Part shown: positions 47,735 to 57,462 of the stretch, in pieces | Numbering within the stretch: the first letter of the stretch is position 1 | How the letters are laid out: each line of letters starts with the position of its first letter | Source: Butyrivibrio hungatei NK4A153 | Lineage (GTDB): Bacteria > Bacillota > Clostridia > Lachnospirales > Lachnospiraceae | DNA: 64,000 bases | Assembly: GCF_000424465.1 (NCBI RefSeq) | Contig: NZ_AUJY01000011.1 | Span: 62,001-126,000, forward strand | Direction of reading: 5' to 3' | The notes under the pieces: model-generated | Told to the model about the DNA's origin: nothing | The model's database searches: none | The model's input: only the letters and a program-made list of their open reading frames with translations | Made by a program: the position numbers and the translations under genes

Positions 47735-48217
47735 TTGGGTAATATCAGTATAATTTGTGTCGGCAAGATCAAGGAGAAGTACTGGAATGATGCGATAACG
47801 GAATATTCCAAGAGACTTTCGAGATATTGCAAATTAAGCATAGTGGAAGTTGCCGACGAGAAAACTCCGGACAATGCTCCGCCTGCGGTAGAGGAGCAGA
47901 TAAGGAAAAAAGAAGCGGAGAGAATTTTAAAGAATATTGATGAGAGAGCACATGTCTGTGTGCTTGCCATAAAGGGCAAGAGATACACGTCGGAAGCTTT
48001 TTCTGAATATATAAGCGGACTTGGTGTAAACGGCACAAGTCACATACAATTTGTCATAGGTGGATCGCTTGGACTACATGAAAGCGTCCTTAAGAGGGCG
48101 GATTCATCAATCAGCTTTTCGGATATGACATTTCCTCATCAGATGATGAGAGTTATTCTTTTGGAACAGATTTATCGTGGTTATAAAATTTTCTGTGGAG
48201 AACCGTACCATAAATGA
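47735..48217 (+). CDS. rlmH: 23S rRNA pseudouridine-1915 N3-methyltransferase
   Basis: A 160-residue SPOUT-fold enzyme that methylates Psi1915 in 23S rRNA. ISIICVGKIKEKYW, FVIGGSLGLHESVLKRAD (SAM site) and the C-terminal MRVILLEQIYRGYKIFCGEPYHK are fully typical. TTG start with AGGAGA eight bases upstream. Its stop overlaps the phoH start (ATGA). Confidence 0.96.
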   Translation: MGNISIICVGKIKEKYWNDAITEYSKRLSRYCKLSIVEVADEKTPDNAPPAVEEQIRKKEAERILKNIDERAHVCVLAIKGKRYTSEAFSEYISGLGVNGTSHIQFVIGGSLGLHESVLKRADSSISFSDMTFPHQMMRVILLEQIYRGYKIFCGEPYHK

Positions 48218-49263
48218 GTGAGATTACAGAACTTAGATTAGCGCTTACCGCTGAGGATGAGCGCAATATATTCGGCGGAAACGACAGCTATATCCGCAAG
48301 ATTGAAGACAGTCTTCATGTTGAGATCATCGACAGAAACGGTGAACTTAGGATCATAGGTGAAAAAGAGGGAGCCAACAAGGCTTCAAGTATCATACGCG
48401 AGCTTGTTCAGCTTTCAAGGAGAGGCTCGAATATTGAAGAGCAGAGCGTTGATTACGCGATCTCATTAAAAGAAGATTCTGCTAAGAACAAGGATGTTGC
48501 ACAGAATGACAATGTTCTTGTTGATATAGACAGAGATATCATTTGTCATACGATCTCGGGTAAACCTATTAAACCCAAGACTCTCGGACAGAAGAAATAC
48601 ATTGATGCGATCAGAAATAAGATGATCGTTTTCGGACTCGGACCTGCCGGAACGGGTAAGACTTATCTTGCCATGGCTATGGCGATAACGGCGTTTCAGA
48701 GGGAAGAGGTCAGCAGGATCATTTTGACAAGACCTGCGATTGAGGCAGGAGAGAAACTCGGATTTTTGCCGGGTGATCTTCAGAGTAAGGTCGATCCTTA
48801 TTTAAGACCATTATATGATGCTCTTTACCAGATAATGGGCACTGAGAATTTTATCAAGAATATGGAAAAAGGGCTTATTGAAGTTGCGCCTCTTGCATAT
48901 ATGAGAGGAAGAACTTTGGATAACGCTTTTATAATTCTCGATGAGGCACAAAATACAACACCTGCACAGATGAAGATGTTTCTTACAAGAATCGGATTCG
49001 GCTCAAAGGTCATCATCACAGGTGATGCGACCCAGAAGGATCTTTCGGCAGATGTCAGATCCGGACTTGAGATTGCGGGAAATGTCTTAAAGGGAATTGA
49101 TGATATAGCTTTTTGTACACTTACCAGCAGCGATGTTGTGAGACATCCGCTTGTTCAGAAGATTGTTAAGGCTTACGAAGATTACGAGAAGAAAGCCGAA
49201 AACAAGAAGAAAAAGAAGTCTATACAAAAATTGGAGAAGCGTTCAGACAATGGCAAACGATAA
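48214..49263 (+). CDS. phoH: PhoH family ATPase
   Basis: A 349-residue protein with an N-terminal KH-like part, then the PhoH ATPase: PKTLGQKKYIDAIRNKMIVF, Walker A GPAGTGKTYLA, RPAIEAGEKLGFLPGDLQ, Walker B FIILDEAQNTTP, TGDATQKDL. The tail is Lys-rich. PhoH is tied to RNA metabolism. It is followed by the PgpH-like gene and ybeY, the standard Firmicute order. Confidence 0.94.
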   Translation: MSEITELRLALTAEDERNIFGGNDSYIRKIEDSLHVEIIDRNGELRIIGEKEGANKASSIIRELVQLSRRGSNIEEQSVDYAISLKEDSAKNKDVAQNDNVLVDIDRDIICHTISGKPIKPKTLGQKKYIDAIRNKMIVFGLGPAGTGKTYLAMAMAITAFQREEVSRIILTRPAIEAGEKLGFLPGDLQSKVDPYLRPLYDALYQIMGTENFIKNMEKGLIEVAPLAYMRGRTLDNAFIILDEAQNTTPAQMKMFLTRIGFGSKVIITGDATQKDLSADVRSGLEIAGNVLKGIDDIAFCTLTSSDVVRHPLVQKIVKAYEDYEKKAENKKKKKSIQKLEKRSDNGKR

Positions 49264-50461
49264 GATTTCGAATGTGAAAGTCAAATTGTTATATGCGGCA
49301 ATGCTTATTTTTACAGGAGTTATTGTATTTGCGTTTTCTTTTTTTACGGATAAAAGCTATGAAGCTACTTTGAGAAACACAATCGTATCTGTAGCAATCG
49401 CGGGGACAATTGTTTTTATGCTTGTTGATGCCGCGGCCGACGGACAGAACAGATTGTTATATGATAATAATGAGGTGAGAAACCGCTTTGTTGCGGGATA
49501 TTTTGTTGCACTCGTTTTGGCATGTGTATTTAGCCTGATACCTAATGTGTTTTGGCCGTACATGTCACTTTTTGTTATGCTTGCACTTTTTTCAAATACG
49601 GAAATCGGTATGATGACAGGTATAGGCTTTGTTTCGATTTCTGTCATGCTCGAAAAAAACGGAGGATGCGGAGAGTTATTTATGTATATCCTTGCCGGAG
49701 CGGTTGCCATAGCAATGTTCAGGGACTTGGAAGAAGATACCGAGATTGGTATTCCTACATTTATTTCTCTTATGATGCAGGCGGTATTCTTGGTTGCATA
49801 TAACGTGTTGTTCCAGAACAGAACTTTTTCCGCATACCTGCTTGTTTCACCGGCTATCAATATTATGCTCAATCTTACCATCCTTCTTATATTCCTGAAC
49901 ATTTTCGGTGTTTATGTTATAAGACGGACAAATGATATGTATATGGTAATCAATGATGCGGATTTCCCGCTTCTTGTTACTCTCAAGGAAAATAATAAAG
50001 ACGAATATTACAGAGCCATCCACACGGCATATATTGCCGAGAGAATGGCGCTCGGACTAAATATAAATGCAAGAGCGGTCAAGAACTGTTCTTATTATCA
50101 CAGGATAGGTGTGCTTGAAGGAAAGACACAATGGGATGATGTCAAACATATCTATACGGATAACAGCTTTCCGACGGAGGCGATGAATTTTTTACATGAT
50201 TATATCGAACCCAAGAAAAATGAGCCCAAATCCAAGGAAGCACTAGTTGTCAGGCTTGGCGAAATGCTTATTGCGTCCATAATGTATCTTCTTAAAAAAG
50301 ATAAGGATGCGAAGATAGATTATGACAATCTTATTGATTCGATAATAGACAAAAAGGTTTCCGAAGGTGAACTTAAAGATTACGATGTCACTTTCAGGGA
50401 ACTTGAAGTTATGAAGAAGATAATGAAAAAGGAGAAGCTTTACTATGACTTTTTGCGTTGA
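49250..50461 (+). CDS. PgpH-like membrane protein with degenerate HD domain
   Basis: A 403-residue protein in the place where Firmicutes have pgpH/yqfF (c-di-AMP phosphodiesterase) between phoH and ybeY. It has about seven membrane segments (residues 10-230) and a cytoplasmic C-terminal part like the HD domain: YRAIHTAYIAERMALGLNIN, then CSYYHRIGVLEG where PgpH has AxYHDIGK. Thus the catalytic Asp is Arg285 and the following Lys is Val. The extracellular 7TMR-HDED domain of PgpH (about 250 residues) is missing. So it is likely inactive as a phosphodiesterase; a binding role is possible. ATG 49250 overlaps phoH by 14 bases. Confidence 0.75.
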   Translation: MANDKISNVKVKLLYAAMLIFTGVIVFAFSFFTDKSYEATLRNTIVSVAIAGTIVFMLVDAAADGQNRLLYDNNEVRNRFVAGYFVALVLACVFSLIPNVFWPYMSLFVMLALFSNTEIGMMTGIGFVSISVMLEKNGGCGELFMYILAGAVAIAMFRDLEEDTEIGIPTFISLMMQAVFLVAYNVLFQNRTFSAYLLVSPAINIMLNLTILLIFLNIFGVYVIRRTNDMYMVINDADFPLLVTLKENNKDEYYRAIHTAYIAERMALGLNINARAVKNCSYYHRIGVLEGKTQWDDVKHIYTDNSFPTEAMNFLHDYIEPKKNEPKSKEALVVRLGEMLIASIMYLLKKDKDAKIDYDNLIDSIIDKKVSEGELKDYDVTFRELEVMKKIMKKEKLYYDFLR

Positions 50462-50948
50462 AAATGAGACGGGAGCTGTTTTTGATTTTGATCCCGAGGA
50501 AGTTGCGACGCTTGTTGCAAAAGAAGTCTTAAGGTCAGAGGGGTGTGACAGGGAAGTTGAGATAAGTCTCACGATCACCAATGATGAGGGGATTCAGGAG
50601 CTTAACAGAGAATTCAGGGAGATAGACAGGCCGACGGATGTTCTTTCTTTTCCCAATGTCTCGTATGAGGAACCTGGGGATTTCTCTGTTATGGAGGGAG
50701 AGCAGGAGGTCGATCTTCTCAATCCCGATACAGGAAATATTATGTTTGGCGATATTGTTGTGAACGAGGACAGGGTTAGAAGTCAGGCTGAAGAATACGG
50801 TCACAGCACAAAGAGGGAATTTGCTTTTCTCATCGCTCACAGCATGCTTCATCTGTGCGGTTACGATCACATGGAGGACGATGAAGCAAAGGTAATGGAA
50901 AAGAAACAGAGCGATGTTCTTAATACACTTGGAATAACAAGAGACTGA
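50445..50948 (+). CDS. ybeY: Endoribonuclease YbeY
   Basis: A 167-residue zinc protein for 16S rRNA 3'-end maturation and ribosome quality control. DVLSFP block and zinc site HSMLHLCGYDH are present. It overlaps the previous gene by 17 bases, with AAAGGAG upstream. Confidence 0.95.
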   Translation: MTFCVENETGAVFDFDPEEVATLVAKEVLRSEGCDREVEISLTITNDEGIQELNREFREIDRPTDVLSFPNVSYEEPGDFSVMEGEQEVDLLNPDTGNIMFGDIVVNEDRVRSQAEEYGHSTKREFAFLIAHSMLHLCGYDHMEDDEAKVMEKKQSDVLNTLGITRD

Positions 50949-50972
50949 AAATAATACAATTGGAGATCAAAC

Positions 50973-52604
50973 ATGAAAAAGTACTACGAAGAAAAAAGAA
51001 TAAGACCCGATGTGCTTACAGCCGCTGTATATTGGGCAATCATAATACTTATGTTATATGAGGTTGTGGCAATTAGAATTTACGGAGAAAAGGGAGCAGG
51101 TTATTCTGCGGGTTCTCTTGCGATATTTTTTGCATTTTATTGCTCTTTTGTTCTTGCCGTGCAGAAGGCCGTATGGGTAATGGTACGTGTAAGAGCCAGA
51201 AAATCCCAGTACAAAAATGCTGAGGAGAACATGAAGAAATCACTTAAGATATTTGCATTTACCGGCGTTCTTGTAACAGTGGTATTTACTATTATCGGAA
51301 TCAACTTCTCCGATCTTTTGCTTGGTTCCAAATGGGGAAGATTTCAGTTCCTTATTTCTACTTTTTCAGTTTTGTTCCTGTGTGTCCAGGGCGTTGTAAG
51401 AGGATATCTTCAGGGAGTCGGATATACCAAGCCCATTGTTATTTCCGATGCTTTGATGGCAATAGCGGCATTTCTTGTCGGAACTTTGTTTTCAGCGATC
51501 ATGTACGGATACGGACTTAAAGTAAATACGCTTATGCATATTGATGAATTCAGTGCAGTATACGGTTCGACCGGAATGACGATCGGACTTTTTGTCGCAT
51601 CTATCGTAGGACTTGTTCATACATCCGTAAGCTTTTATGTGAGAAGAAATGAGCTCGAAGAGATTGGAAAGAGAAGTGCTCCAAGATACGTTGACAGTAA
51701 GAATGACGTTATGTCGGGACTCAGACCTATTTTGTTCATGTATGCTTCACCGGGAATAGCTCTTTTGGTCGATCAGGTCTTTTACATGATCCATCACAGA
51801 ACTGTCGGAAGCAAGGCAGATCCTATTTATAACTACGGTATTTATGCGGGAAGAACGATTCCCATTGTAATAACATGTTCGCTTCTTTGCTGCCTTCCTT
51901 TTCTTATCGAGTGGAACAGGATAAGAGCAAGATTTGAGAGAGACGAGCCCGAGAATGCGGGAGAGAAGCTTTCCGGATTTGTAAAGCACTTTATTGAGGT
52001 CACGGTTCCTGCCTCGCTTCTTATCTTCACACTGGCTCCGTCGATAGATACGGTTGTTTATTGGAATGGAAATGATTTCAGTGTTGAGCTTTTGAGAGCT
52101 GCAAGTTGTCTTGTTATTCTTGTTCCTTTTGCGATTTTCTTTTCATGGATATTGTTCCATGCAGGTAAGTCTATCCTTATCGTTTTCGGACTTGGAATAA
52201 CATGGCTTGTTCATATCGCGATGCTCTTTGTGTGTGCGAGTGTAGGAAACATCGGATTGTACGGTGTTTTGATCCCTGTTATCGCTTCATTCTTTGTATA
52301 TGACGTTCTTTCGCTTATTGTATTTAAGAAAATGCTTAATGCAAATTATGCGCTTGCGGTCAACTTTGTAAAAACACTTGTTTCAGCAGCTGTTGCGGGA
52401 TTTGTTGTATTTCTGATCGATATGGTTTTGGTTAAGAATATAGGTGAGATTCTTACATTTTTAATCTGCACGCCTGTTTTCTATGTTGTATATCTTGCAA
52501 TCATGGTTATGAGCGGAAGTATTGATGAGAGGGAACTTCGCAGTATTCCTTTGGGCAAGTACTTTAAGTCACTGCCTGTTTTTATCAAGACTGACGAAGC
52601 GTAA
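50973..52604 (+). CDS. Polysaccharide flippase-like protein (MurJ/SpoVB superfamily)
   Basis: A 543-residue protein with about fourteen membrane helices. FLCVQGVVRGYLQGVGYTKPIVISD and GLRPILFMYASPGIALLVDQVFY are like the SpoVB/PST lipid-linked oligosaccharide flippases of Clostridia. It might move lipid II or teichoic precursors; exact cargo not known. In this position, other Firmicutes have dgkA or era, so this is a lineage-specific neighbour. Confidence 0.75.
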   Translation: MKKYYEEKRIRPDVLTAAVYWAIIILMLYEVVAIRIYGEKGAGYSAGSLAIFFAFYCSFVLAVQKAVWVMVRVRARKSQYKNAEENMKKSLKIFAFTGVLVTVVFTIIGINFSDLLLGSKWGRFQFLISTFSVLFLCVQGVVRGYLQGVGYTKPIVISDALMAIAAFLVGTLFSAIMYGYGLKVNTLMHIDEFSAVYGSTGMTIGLFVASIVGLVHTSVSFYVRRNELEEIGKRSAPRYVDSKNDVMSGLRPILFMYASPGIALLVDQVFYMIHHRTVGSKADPIYNYGIYAGRTIPIVITCSLLCCLPFLIEWNRIRARFERDEPENAGEKLSGFVKHFIEVTVPASLLIFTLAPSIDTVVYWNGNDFSVELLRAASCLVILVPFAIFFSWILFHAGKSILIVFGLGITWLVHIAMLFVCASVGNIGLYGVLIPVIASFFVYDVLSLIVFKKMLNANYALAVNFVKTLVSAAVAGFVVFLIDMVLVKNIGEILTFLICTPVFYVVYLAIMVMSGSIDERELRSIPLGKYFKSLPVFIKTDEA

Positions 52605-52615
52605 GAGGATTTAGT

Positions 52616-53845
52616 GTGAGTAAAAAAGTATATGTTGTAGGCGGTGGCGCTGCGGGAATGTGTGCTGCTATCTATGCGGCAAGAAACGGCGCCGATGTGA
52701 CGATTGTTGAGAAGAATACAAGACTTGGAAAAAAGCTTTCCGTTACGGGAAACGGAAGATGTAATCTTACCAATCTCGATATGCGCCCGGAATATTACAA
52801 TAAGGCTGCAGAGGGAAGAATGAAGAACTGGCTTTCACTCTACGGCCCCGAAGAGACGATAAAGTTTTTTAAATCGCTCGGTGTGATAGTAAAGAGTGAG
52901 AACGGTTATATCTATCCGATTTCGGGACAGGCTTCTACGGTTGTTAATGCGCTCATTAACGAGCTGAAAAGACTTAATGTGGATGTTGTTACGGAGAGTC
53001 AGGTTAAGACTGTAAAAAAGACTGAAAACGGCAAAATGCCGTATGTACTTGTTACCAATAAGGATAAGTACGAAGCCGATGCCGTTATTCTTGCACTCGG
53101 ATCTCTTTCGGGAGCAAAGAGTACAATGTCAACAGGCGACGGATATTATATCTGTAAGCAGCTTGGGATGAGTTTAAAAGATACATATCCTGCGCTTGTC
53201 GGATTTAAGTGCGAGGATGACGGAACCATGCCGGATGCGGGAGTAAGAGCTGCTGCAAGGATTTCTTTTTATCTCGGAGATGAGCTTTTGACTTCGGAGA
53301 GCGGAGAACTTCAGATATCCAAGGACGGTATTTCAGGTATTCCCGTTATGCAGGCGAGCAGGGAGATAATAAAGTTTGTGACCGAGAAAAAGCCTGTGGT
53401 TGCTTCTGCAGATTTTTTCCCCGAGTATGACGAAGAAGATTTCGAAGCTCTTAAACGAGATATGTATAAGCTTCGTGATAACAGGACGCTTGAGGAGTTT
53501 TTGCTTGGTTTTGCAAACAGCAATATAAATTCGATGGTGCTTAAGAAGATGAAACTTTCGCAGACCATGCATATGAAGAATATTGCAGACAGCATGGTAT
53601 CTTGTATACTGGACAGGTACAGAGATATACGTTTTAATCTTACGGATAGCTATGGATATATCCAGTCGCAGGTTACGACTGGCGGAATGAGCCTTGGTGA
53701 TATCGGCGATGATATGGCTGTTGCGGGATATCCCGGAGTATACTGTGTCGGAGAGCTTCTTGATGTTGACGGAAGGTGCGGAGGATATAATCTTCAGTTT
53801 GCATGGACGAGCGGAAGCATAGCCGGTACAGCCGCTTCGATGTAA
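52616..53845 (+). CDS. HI0933/BaiN-type FAD-dependent oxidoreductase
   Basis: A 409-residue flavoprotein. Dinucleotide motif VVGGGAAGMCAAIYAARNGA, VTGNGRCNLTN, and the C-terminal QSQVTTGGMSLGD and CVGELLDVDGRCGGYNLQFAW blocks mark the HI0933 family (some are bile-acid or flavin-linked reductases, BaiN). GTG start at 52616 behind AGAGGA. Substrate unknown. Confidence 0.9.
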   Translation: MSKKVYVVGGGAAGMCAAIYAARNGADVTIVEKNTRLGKKLSVTGNGRCNLTNLDMRPEYYNKAAEGRMKNWLSLYGPEETIKFFKSLGVIVKSENGYIYPISGQASTVVNALINELKRLNVDVVTESQVKTVKKTENGKMPYVLVTNKDKYEADAVILALGSLSGAKSTMSTGDGYYICKQLGMSLKDTYPALVGFKCEDDGTMPDAGVRAAARISFYLGDELLTSESGELQISKDGISGIPVMQASREIIKFVTEKKPVVASADFFPEYDEEDFEALKRDMYKLRDNRTLEEFLLGFANSNINSMVLKKMKLSQTMHMKNIADSMVSCILDRYRDIRFNLTDSYGYIQSQVTTGGMSLGDIGDDMAVAGYPGVYCVGELLDVDGRCGGYNLQFAWTSGSIAGTAASM

Positions 53846-53869
53846 GAAAGCATAGAAATCAGGAATTAT

Positions 53870-55576
53870 ATGATAAGAATCAATCAGATAAAAATACTTA
53901 ACGACGGTAATAATATACGTAGTCACAATGAGCTTTGCAATGTCTTAAAGAAAAAGGCAGCAAAGCTTTTGCGTATAACGGAAAATGATATTGAAGATCT
54001 TGTTATAATGCGTCAGTCGATTGATGCAAGGAAAAAACCTCAGATAGTGGATGTCTTTATGGTCGATGTTTCCGTAAAGAGAGCTTTGGATAAAAAATCT
54101 GAGGAAAAGATTGTTTCGAGATCGAAAGACAAAGGAATTTCGGTTGTGACTCCCGTTATTTACAATTTTTTGGAAAAAGCGGGAATCGGGGGAGAGATAC
54201 CTTCAAGAGCAGCCGGTGCAAAGATTGCCGTTATCGGATCGGGGCCTGCGGGACTTTTTTGCGCATATATGCTTGCTTCAAACGGCTTTAAACCTGTTGT
54301 GTTTGAAAGAGGAGCAGATGTCGACAAAAGGCAGGAAATAGTAGAAAAGTTCTGGGAGACGGGAAAGCTTGATACCCGCACGAATGTCCAGTTCGGAGAA
54401 GGCGGAGCGGGAACTTTTTCGGACGGCAAGTTAAATACGATGGTAAAAGACAAGGATGGAAGAGGAAGAAAAGCATTGTCCTTGTTTACGACTTTCGGCG
54501 CAGATAGTAAGATAATGTATGACGCAAAGCCTCATATCGGAACGGATGTACTTAGAAACGTCGTTAAGAATATGAGAAATGAGATCGTTTCTCTGGGCGG
54601 TGAGTTCAGGTTTGAAACGCAGGTGACTGATATCCTTACGGATGAAAGCGGCGCCGTAAAAGCGGTCGTTGCAAACGGCGAAGAGATTCCTTTTGACGTA
54701 GCCGTTCTTGCTATCGGACACAGTGCGAGAGATACTTTTTCAATGCTGAAAGACAGAAAAGTATCTATGCAGAAGAAGCCTTTTGCTGTGGGATTTAGGG
54801 TTGAGCATCCTCAGAAACTGATAAATCTTTCCCAGTACGGAATTGAGGAACCAAAGTCTCTTCCCGTAGCTTCATACAAACTTGTTATGAATACAAAAGA
54901 GGGACGCGGTGTTTATTCTTTTTGCATGTGCCCCGGAGGGTATGTCGTAAATGCTTCATCCGAGGAGGGAAGACTTGCGGTAAACGGAATGAGTTACAGC
55001 AAGAGAGATTCGGAGAATGCCAATTCCGCCATTATTATCACGGTCGACCCCAAGGATTTCGGATCGGATGATATACTTGCAGGTGTTGAGTTTCAGAGAA
55101 GGCTTGAAGAAAAGGCGTATGAGATTGGAAAAGGCAAGATTCCCGTTGAGTATTACGAAGATTTTAAGAAGGCGGTCGCACCGGACGGTGATGGATACCA
55201 TGAAGAAAAAAATCTGAAAGAACCTGTGAGATTCAGGGATGTGTGCAAGCCTTGTATGAAGGGTGCGTATACTTTTTCAAATGTTCACGAGATATTACCG
55301 GACGATCTTAATAAATCCTTTGTTGAAGGAATGGAGAAGTTCGGTACAATGATAAAGGGATATGATTCACCGGATGCTCTTATTGTCGGTGTTGAAACAA
55401 GAACTTCGTCTCCTGTAAGGATTAATCGAACAGAAAACGGTGAGTCGGAAAATATTAAAGGACTTTATCCGTGCGGTGAAGGAGCCGGATATGCAGGCGG
55501 AATCATGTCTGCAGCGATGGATGGTATCAAGATAGCCGAATTTATTGCAAAAAAATTAGTAGAAACTTTGCGCTGA
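53870..55576 (+). CDS. FAD-dependent dehydrogenase (COG2509 type)
   Basis: A 568-residue protein. The N-terminal 100 residues (VIMRQSIDARKKPQIVDVF) are family specific; then IAVIGSGPAGLFCAYMLASNG (FAD), FGEGGAGTFSDGKLNT, AVGFRVEHPQ, YTFSNVHEILPDDL and the final PCGEGAGYAGGIMSAAMDGI. Widely kept in Clostridia; no known reaction. It lies 24 bp behind the other flavoprotein. Confidence 0.88.
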   Translation: MIRINQIKILNDGNNIRSHNELCNVLKKKAAKLLRITENDIEDLVIMRQSIDARKKPQIVDVFMVDVSVKRALDKKSEEKIVSRSKDKGISVVTPVIYNFLEKAGIGGEIPSRAAGAKIAVIGSGPAGLFCAYMLASNGFKPVVFERGADVDKRQEIVEKFWETGKLDTRTNVQFGEGGAGTFSDGKLNTMVKDKDGRGRKALSLFTTFGADSKIMYDAKPHIGTDVLRNVVKNMRNEIVSLGGEFRFETQVTDILTDESGAVKAVVANGEEIPFDVAVLAIGHSARDTFSMLKDRKVSMQKKPFAVGFRVEHPQKLINLSQYGIEEPKSLPVASYKLVMNTKEGRGVYSFCMCPGGYVVNASSEEGRLAVNGMSYSKRDSENANSAIIITVDPKDFGSDDILAGVEFQRRLEEKAYEIGKGKIPVEYYEDFKKAVAPDGDGYHEEKNLKEPVRFRDVCKPCMKGAYTFSNVHEILPDDLNKSFVEGMEKFGTMIKGYDSPDALIVGVETRTSSPVRINRTENGESENIKGLYPCGEGAGYAGGIMSAAMDGIKIAEFIAKKLVETLR

Positions 55577-55599
55577 TTCAAATACAATGGAAGGTACCG

Positions 55600-56202
55600 A
55601 TGGAAAAAGACTTAATACGAAAAGATGTCTTACAAAAAAGAGATGAACTCAGTATATATAAGATTGAGGTGAAAAGCAGGGAGATATTCGAGGAACTTGT
55701 CACAAGACCCGAGTATGCCGAAGCCTCAAATATTCTTATTTATGCTTCTGTCAGAAATGAAGTTAAGACGGACGAGATTATCCTTGATGCGCTTGCGCTG
55801 GGGAAAAGAGTTTTTTGCCCTAAGGTTACAGATAAGAAAAATGGCATAATGAAGTTCGTCAGAATTTATGAGCCAGAAAACCTTGTTCCCGGTGATTATG
55901 GTCTTATGGAACCGGAGATTAAGGAGGACAGCGAGATATTCGATCCGGATTTTTATGCCGATGAATCAAATGTTCGCCGGATAGATGGTGAGAACGCCGG
56001 AAAGACGATGGTTATTGTTCCGGGAGTTGCTTTTGATGAGAAAGGCAACAGGATAGGTTACAAGGGAGGTTTCTACGACAGATTTCTCTCCAAAGTAAAC
56101 TATGCCGATACTGTGGCACTTTGCTATAAGATTCAGATTGTTGATGAGATTATACCGAGTGAGCATGATATTCCCGTAAAGAGTATCATTCACGAGAAAT
56201 AA
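55600..56202 (+). CDS. 5-formyltetrahydrofolate cyclo-ligase
   Basis: A 200-residue enzyme that converts 5-formyl-THF to methenyl-THF with ATP. The N-terminal RKDVLQKRDELS and the C-terminal VPGVAFDEKGNRIGYKGGFYDRFL are typical (usual motif GYGGGYYDR). Links to one-carbon metabolism. GGAAGG lies upstream. Confidence 0.92.
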   Translation: MEKDLIRKDVLQKRDELSIYKIEVKSREIFEELVTRPEYAEASNILIYASVRNEVKTDEIILDALALGKRVFCPKVTDKKNGIMKFVRIYEPENLVPGDYGLMEPEIKEDSEIFDPDFYADESNVRRIDGENAGKTMVIVPGVAFDEKGNRIGYKGGFYDRFLSKVNYADTVALCYKIQIVDEIIPSEHDIPVKSIIHEK

Positions 56203-56220
56203 AGGAGCTGGAGAACATAG

Positions 56221-57462
56221 ATGGAACTTATTGAGATTTGCAAAAAAGCTAAAAAAGTAAAATACGAGATTCAGTGTCTTACTACGAAAGAGAAAAATGA
56301 CGCTCTTATTGCGGTTGCGGATAAGCTTGTTGCGGAAGCGGACAGCATTATCGCGGCAAATGCGAAGGATTATGAGAGAGGCGTTTCAAACGGAATGAAT
56401 AAAGGCCTTTTGGACAGACTTCTTCTTGATAAAAAAAGAATTGAAGCCATGGCAGAGGGACTTAGGCAGGTTGCGGCCCTTCCCGATCCCGTAGGAGAAG
56501 AAATCGAAAGCTTTGAGCGTCCCAATGGTCTTAAAATTAAAAAAGTAAGGGTTCCTATGGGCGTTATCGGTATAATTTACGAGGCGAGGCCCAACGTTAC
56601 CGCGGATGCTTTTGCGCTTACTTTTAAAGCGGGTAATGCCGTTGTTTTAAAAGGCGGAAGTGATGCGATAGACAGTAATATTCAAATTGCAAATGTTATG
56701 AGAGCTGCGCTCGGGGAATGCGGCATCAATCCCGATGCGATACAGCTCATTGAAGATACGGACAGAGCGGTTACAACTAAGTTTATGCAGATGAATGAGT
56801 GCATAGATGTTCTTATTCCCAGAGGTAGTGCAAGACTTATAAATGCCGTTGTTGAAAATTCTACGATTCCCGTAATTGAGACCGGAACGGGTAATTGTCA
56901 CATCTATGTCGATAAGGATGCCGATATTGACAAAGCGATCCCTATCATTATCAATGCCAAAACTCAGAGAATAGGCGTATGTAACGCTGCTGAGTCCCTG
57001 GTTGTCCATGAGGATATTAAGGACAGATTCCTTCCTCTTTTTGAGAAAGCAATGAACGAGCATAACGTTGAGATAAGAGGCGACGAAGAGAGCCGCAAGC
57101 TTATGAACAGTGCTGTTTCTGCTACTGAAGAGGACTTTGGAAAAGAGTTCCTTGATTATATTATTTCTGTAAAGACGGTTAAGAACGTCGATGAAGCCAT
57201 TGAACATATAAATAAGTACAACACAAGCCACTCCGATTGCATTATCACGGAGAACGAAGAGAGTGCAAAGAGATTTCTTGACAGAGTGGATTCGGCTTGC
57301 GTATATGTAAATGCTTCAACAAGATTTACAGACGGATTTGAATTTGGATTCGGAGCCGAAATTGGTATAAGCACACAGAAGCTTCATGCGCGCGGACCTA
57401 TGGGGCTTAAAGAGCTTACATCATACAAGTATCAAATTACCGGAGAGGGGCAGATCAGATAA
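56221..57462 (+). CDS. proA: Gamma-glutamyl phosphate reductase
   Basis: A 413-residue enzyme of proline synthesis that reduces glutamyl-5-phosphate with NADPH. MGVIGIIYEARPNVTADAFAL, IQLIEDTDR, the catalytic Cys in AKTQRIGVCNAAESLVV-type block (NAKTQRIGVCNAAES) and GFGAEIGISTQKLHARGPMG are present. AAAGGAG upstream. proB is not in the window. Confidence 0.96.
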   Translation: MELIEICKKAKKVKYEIQCLTTKEKNDALIAVADKLVAEADSIIAANAKDYERGVSNGMNKGLLDRLLLDKKRIEAMAEGLRQVAALPDPVGEEIESFERPNGLKIKKVRVPMGVIGIIYEARPNVTADAFALTFKAGNAVVLKGGSDAIDSNIQIANVMRAALGECGINPDAIQLIEDTDRAVTTKFMQMNECIDVLIPRGSARLINAVVENSTIPVIETGTGNCHIYVDKDADIDKAIPIIINAKTQRIGVCNAAESLVVHEDIKDRFLPLFEKAMNEHNVEIRGDEESRKLMNSAVSATEEDFGKEFLDYIISVKTVKNVDEAIEHINKYNTSHSDCIITENEESAKRFLDRVDSACVYVNASTRFTDGFEFGFGAEIGISTQKLHARGPMGLKELTSYKYQITGEGQIR

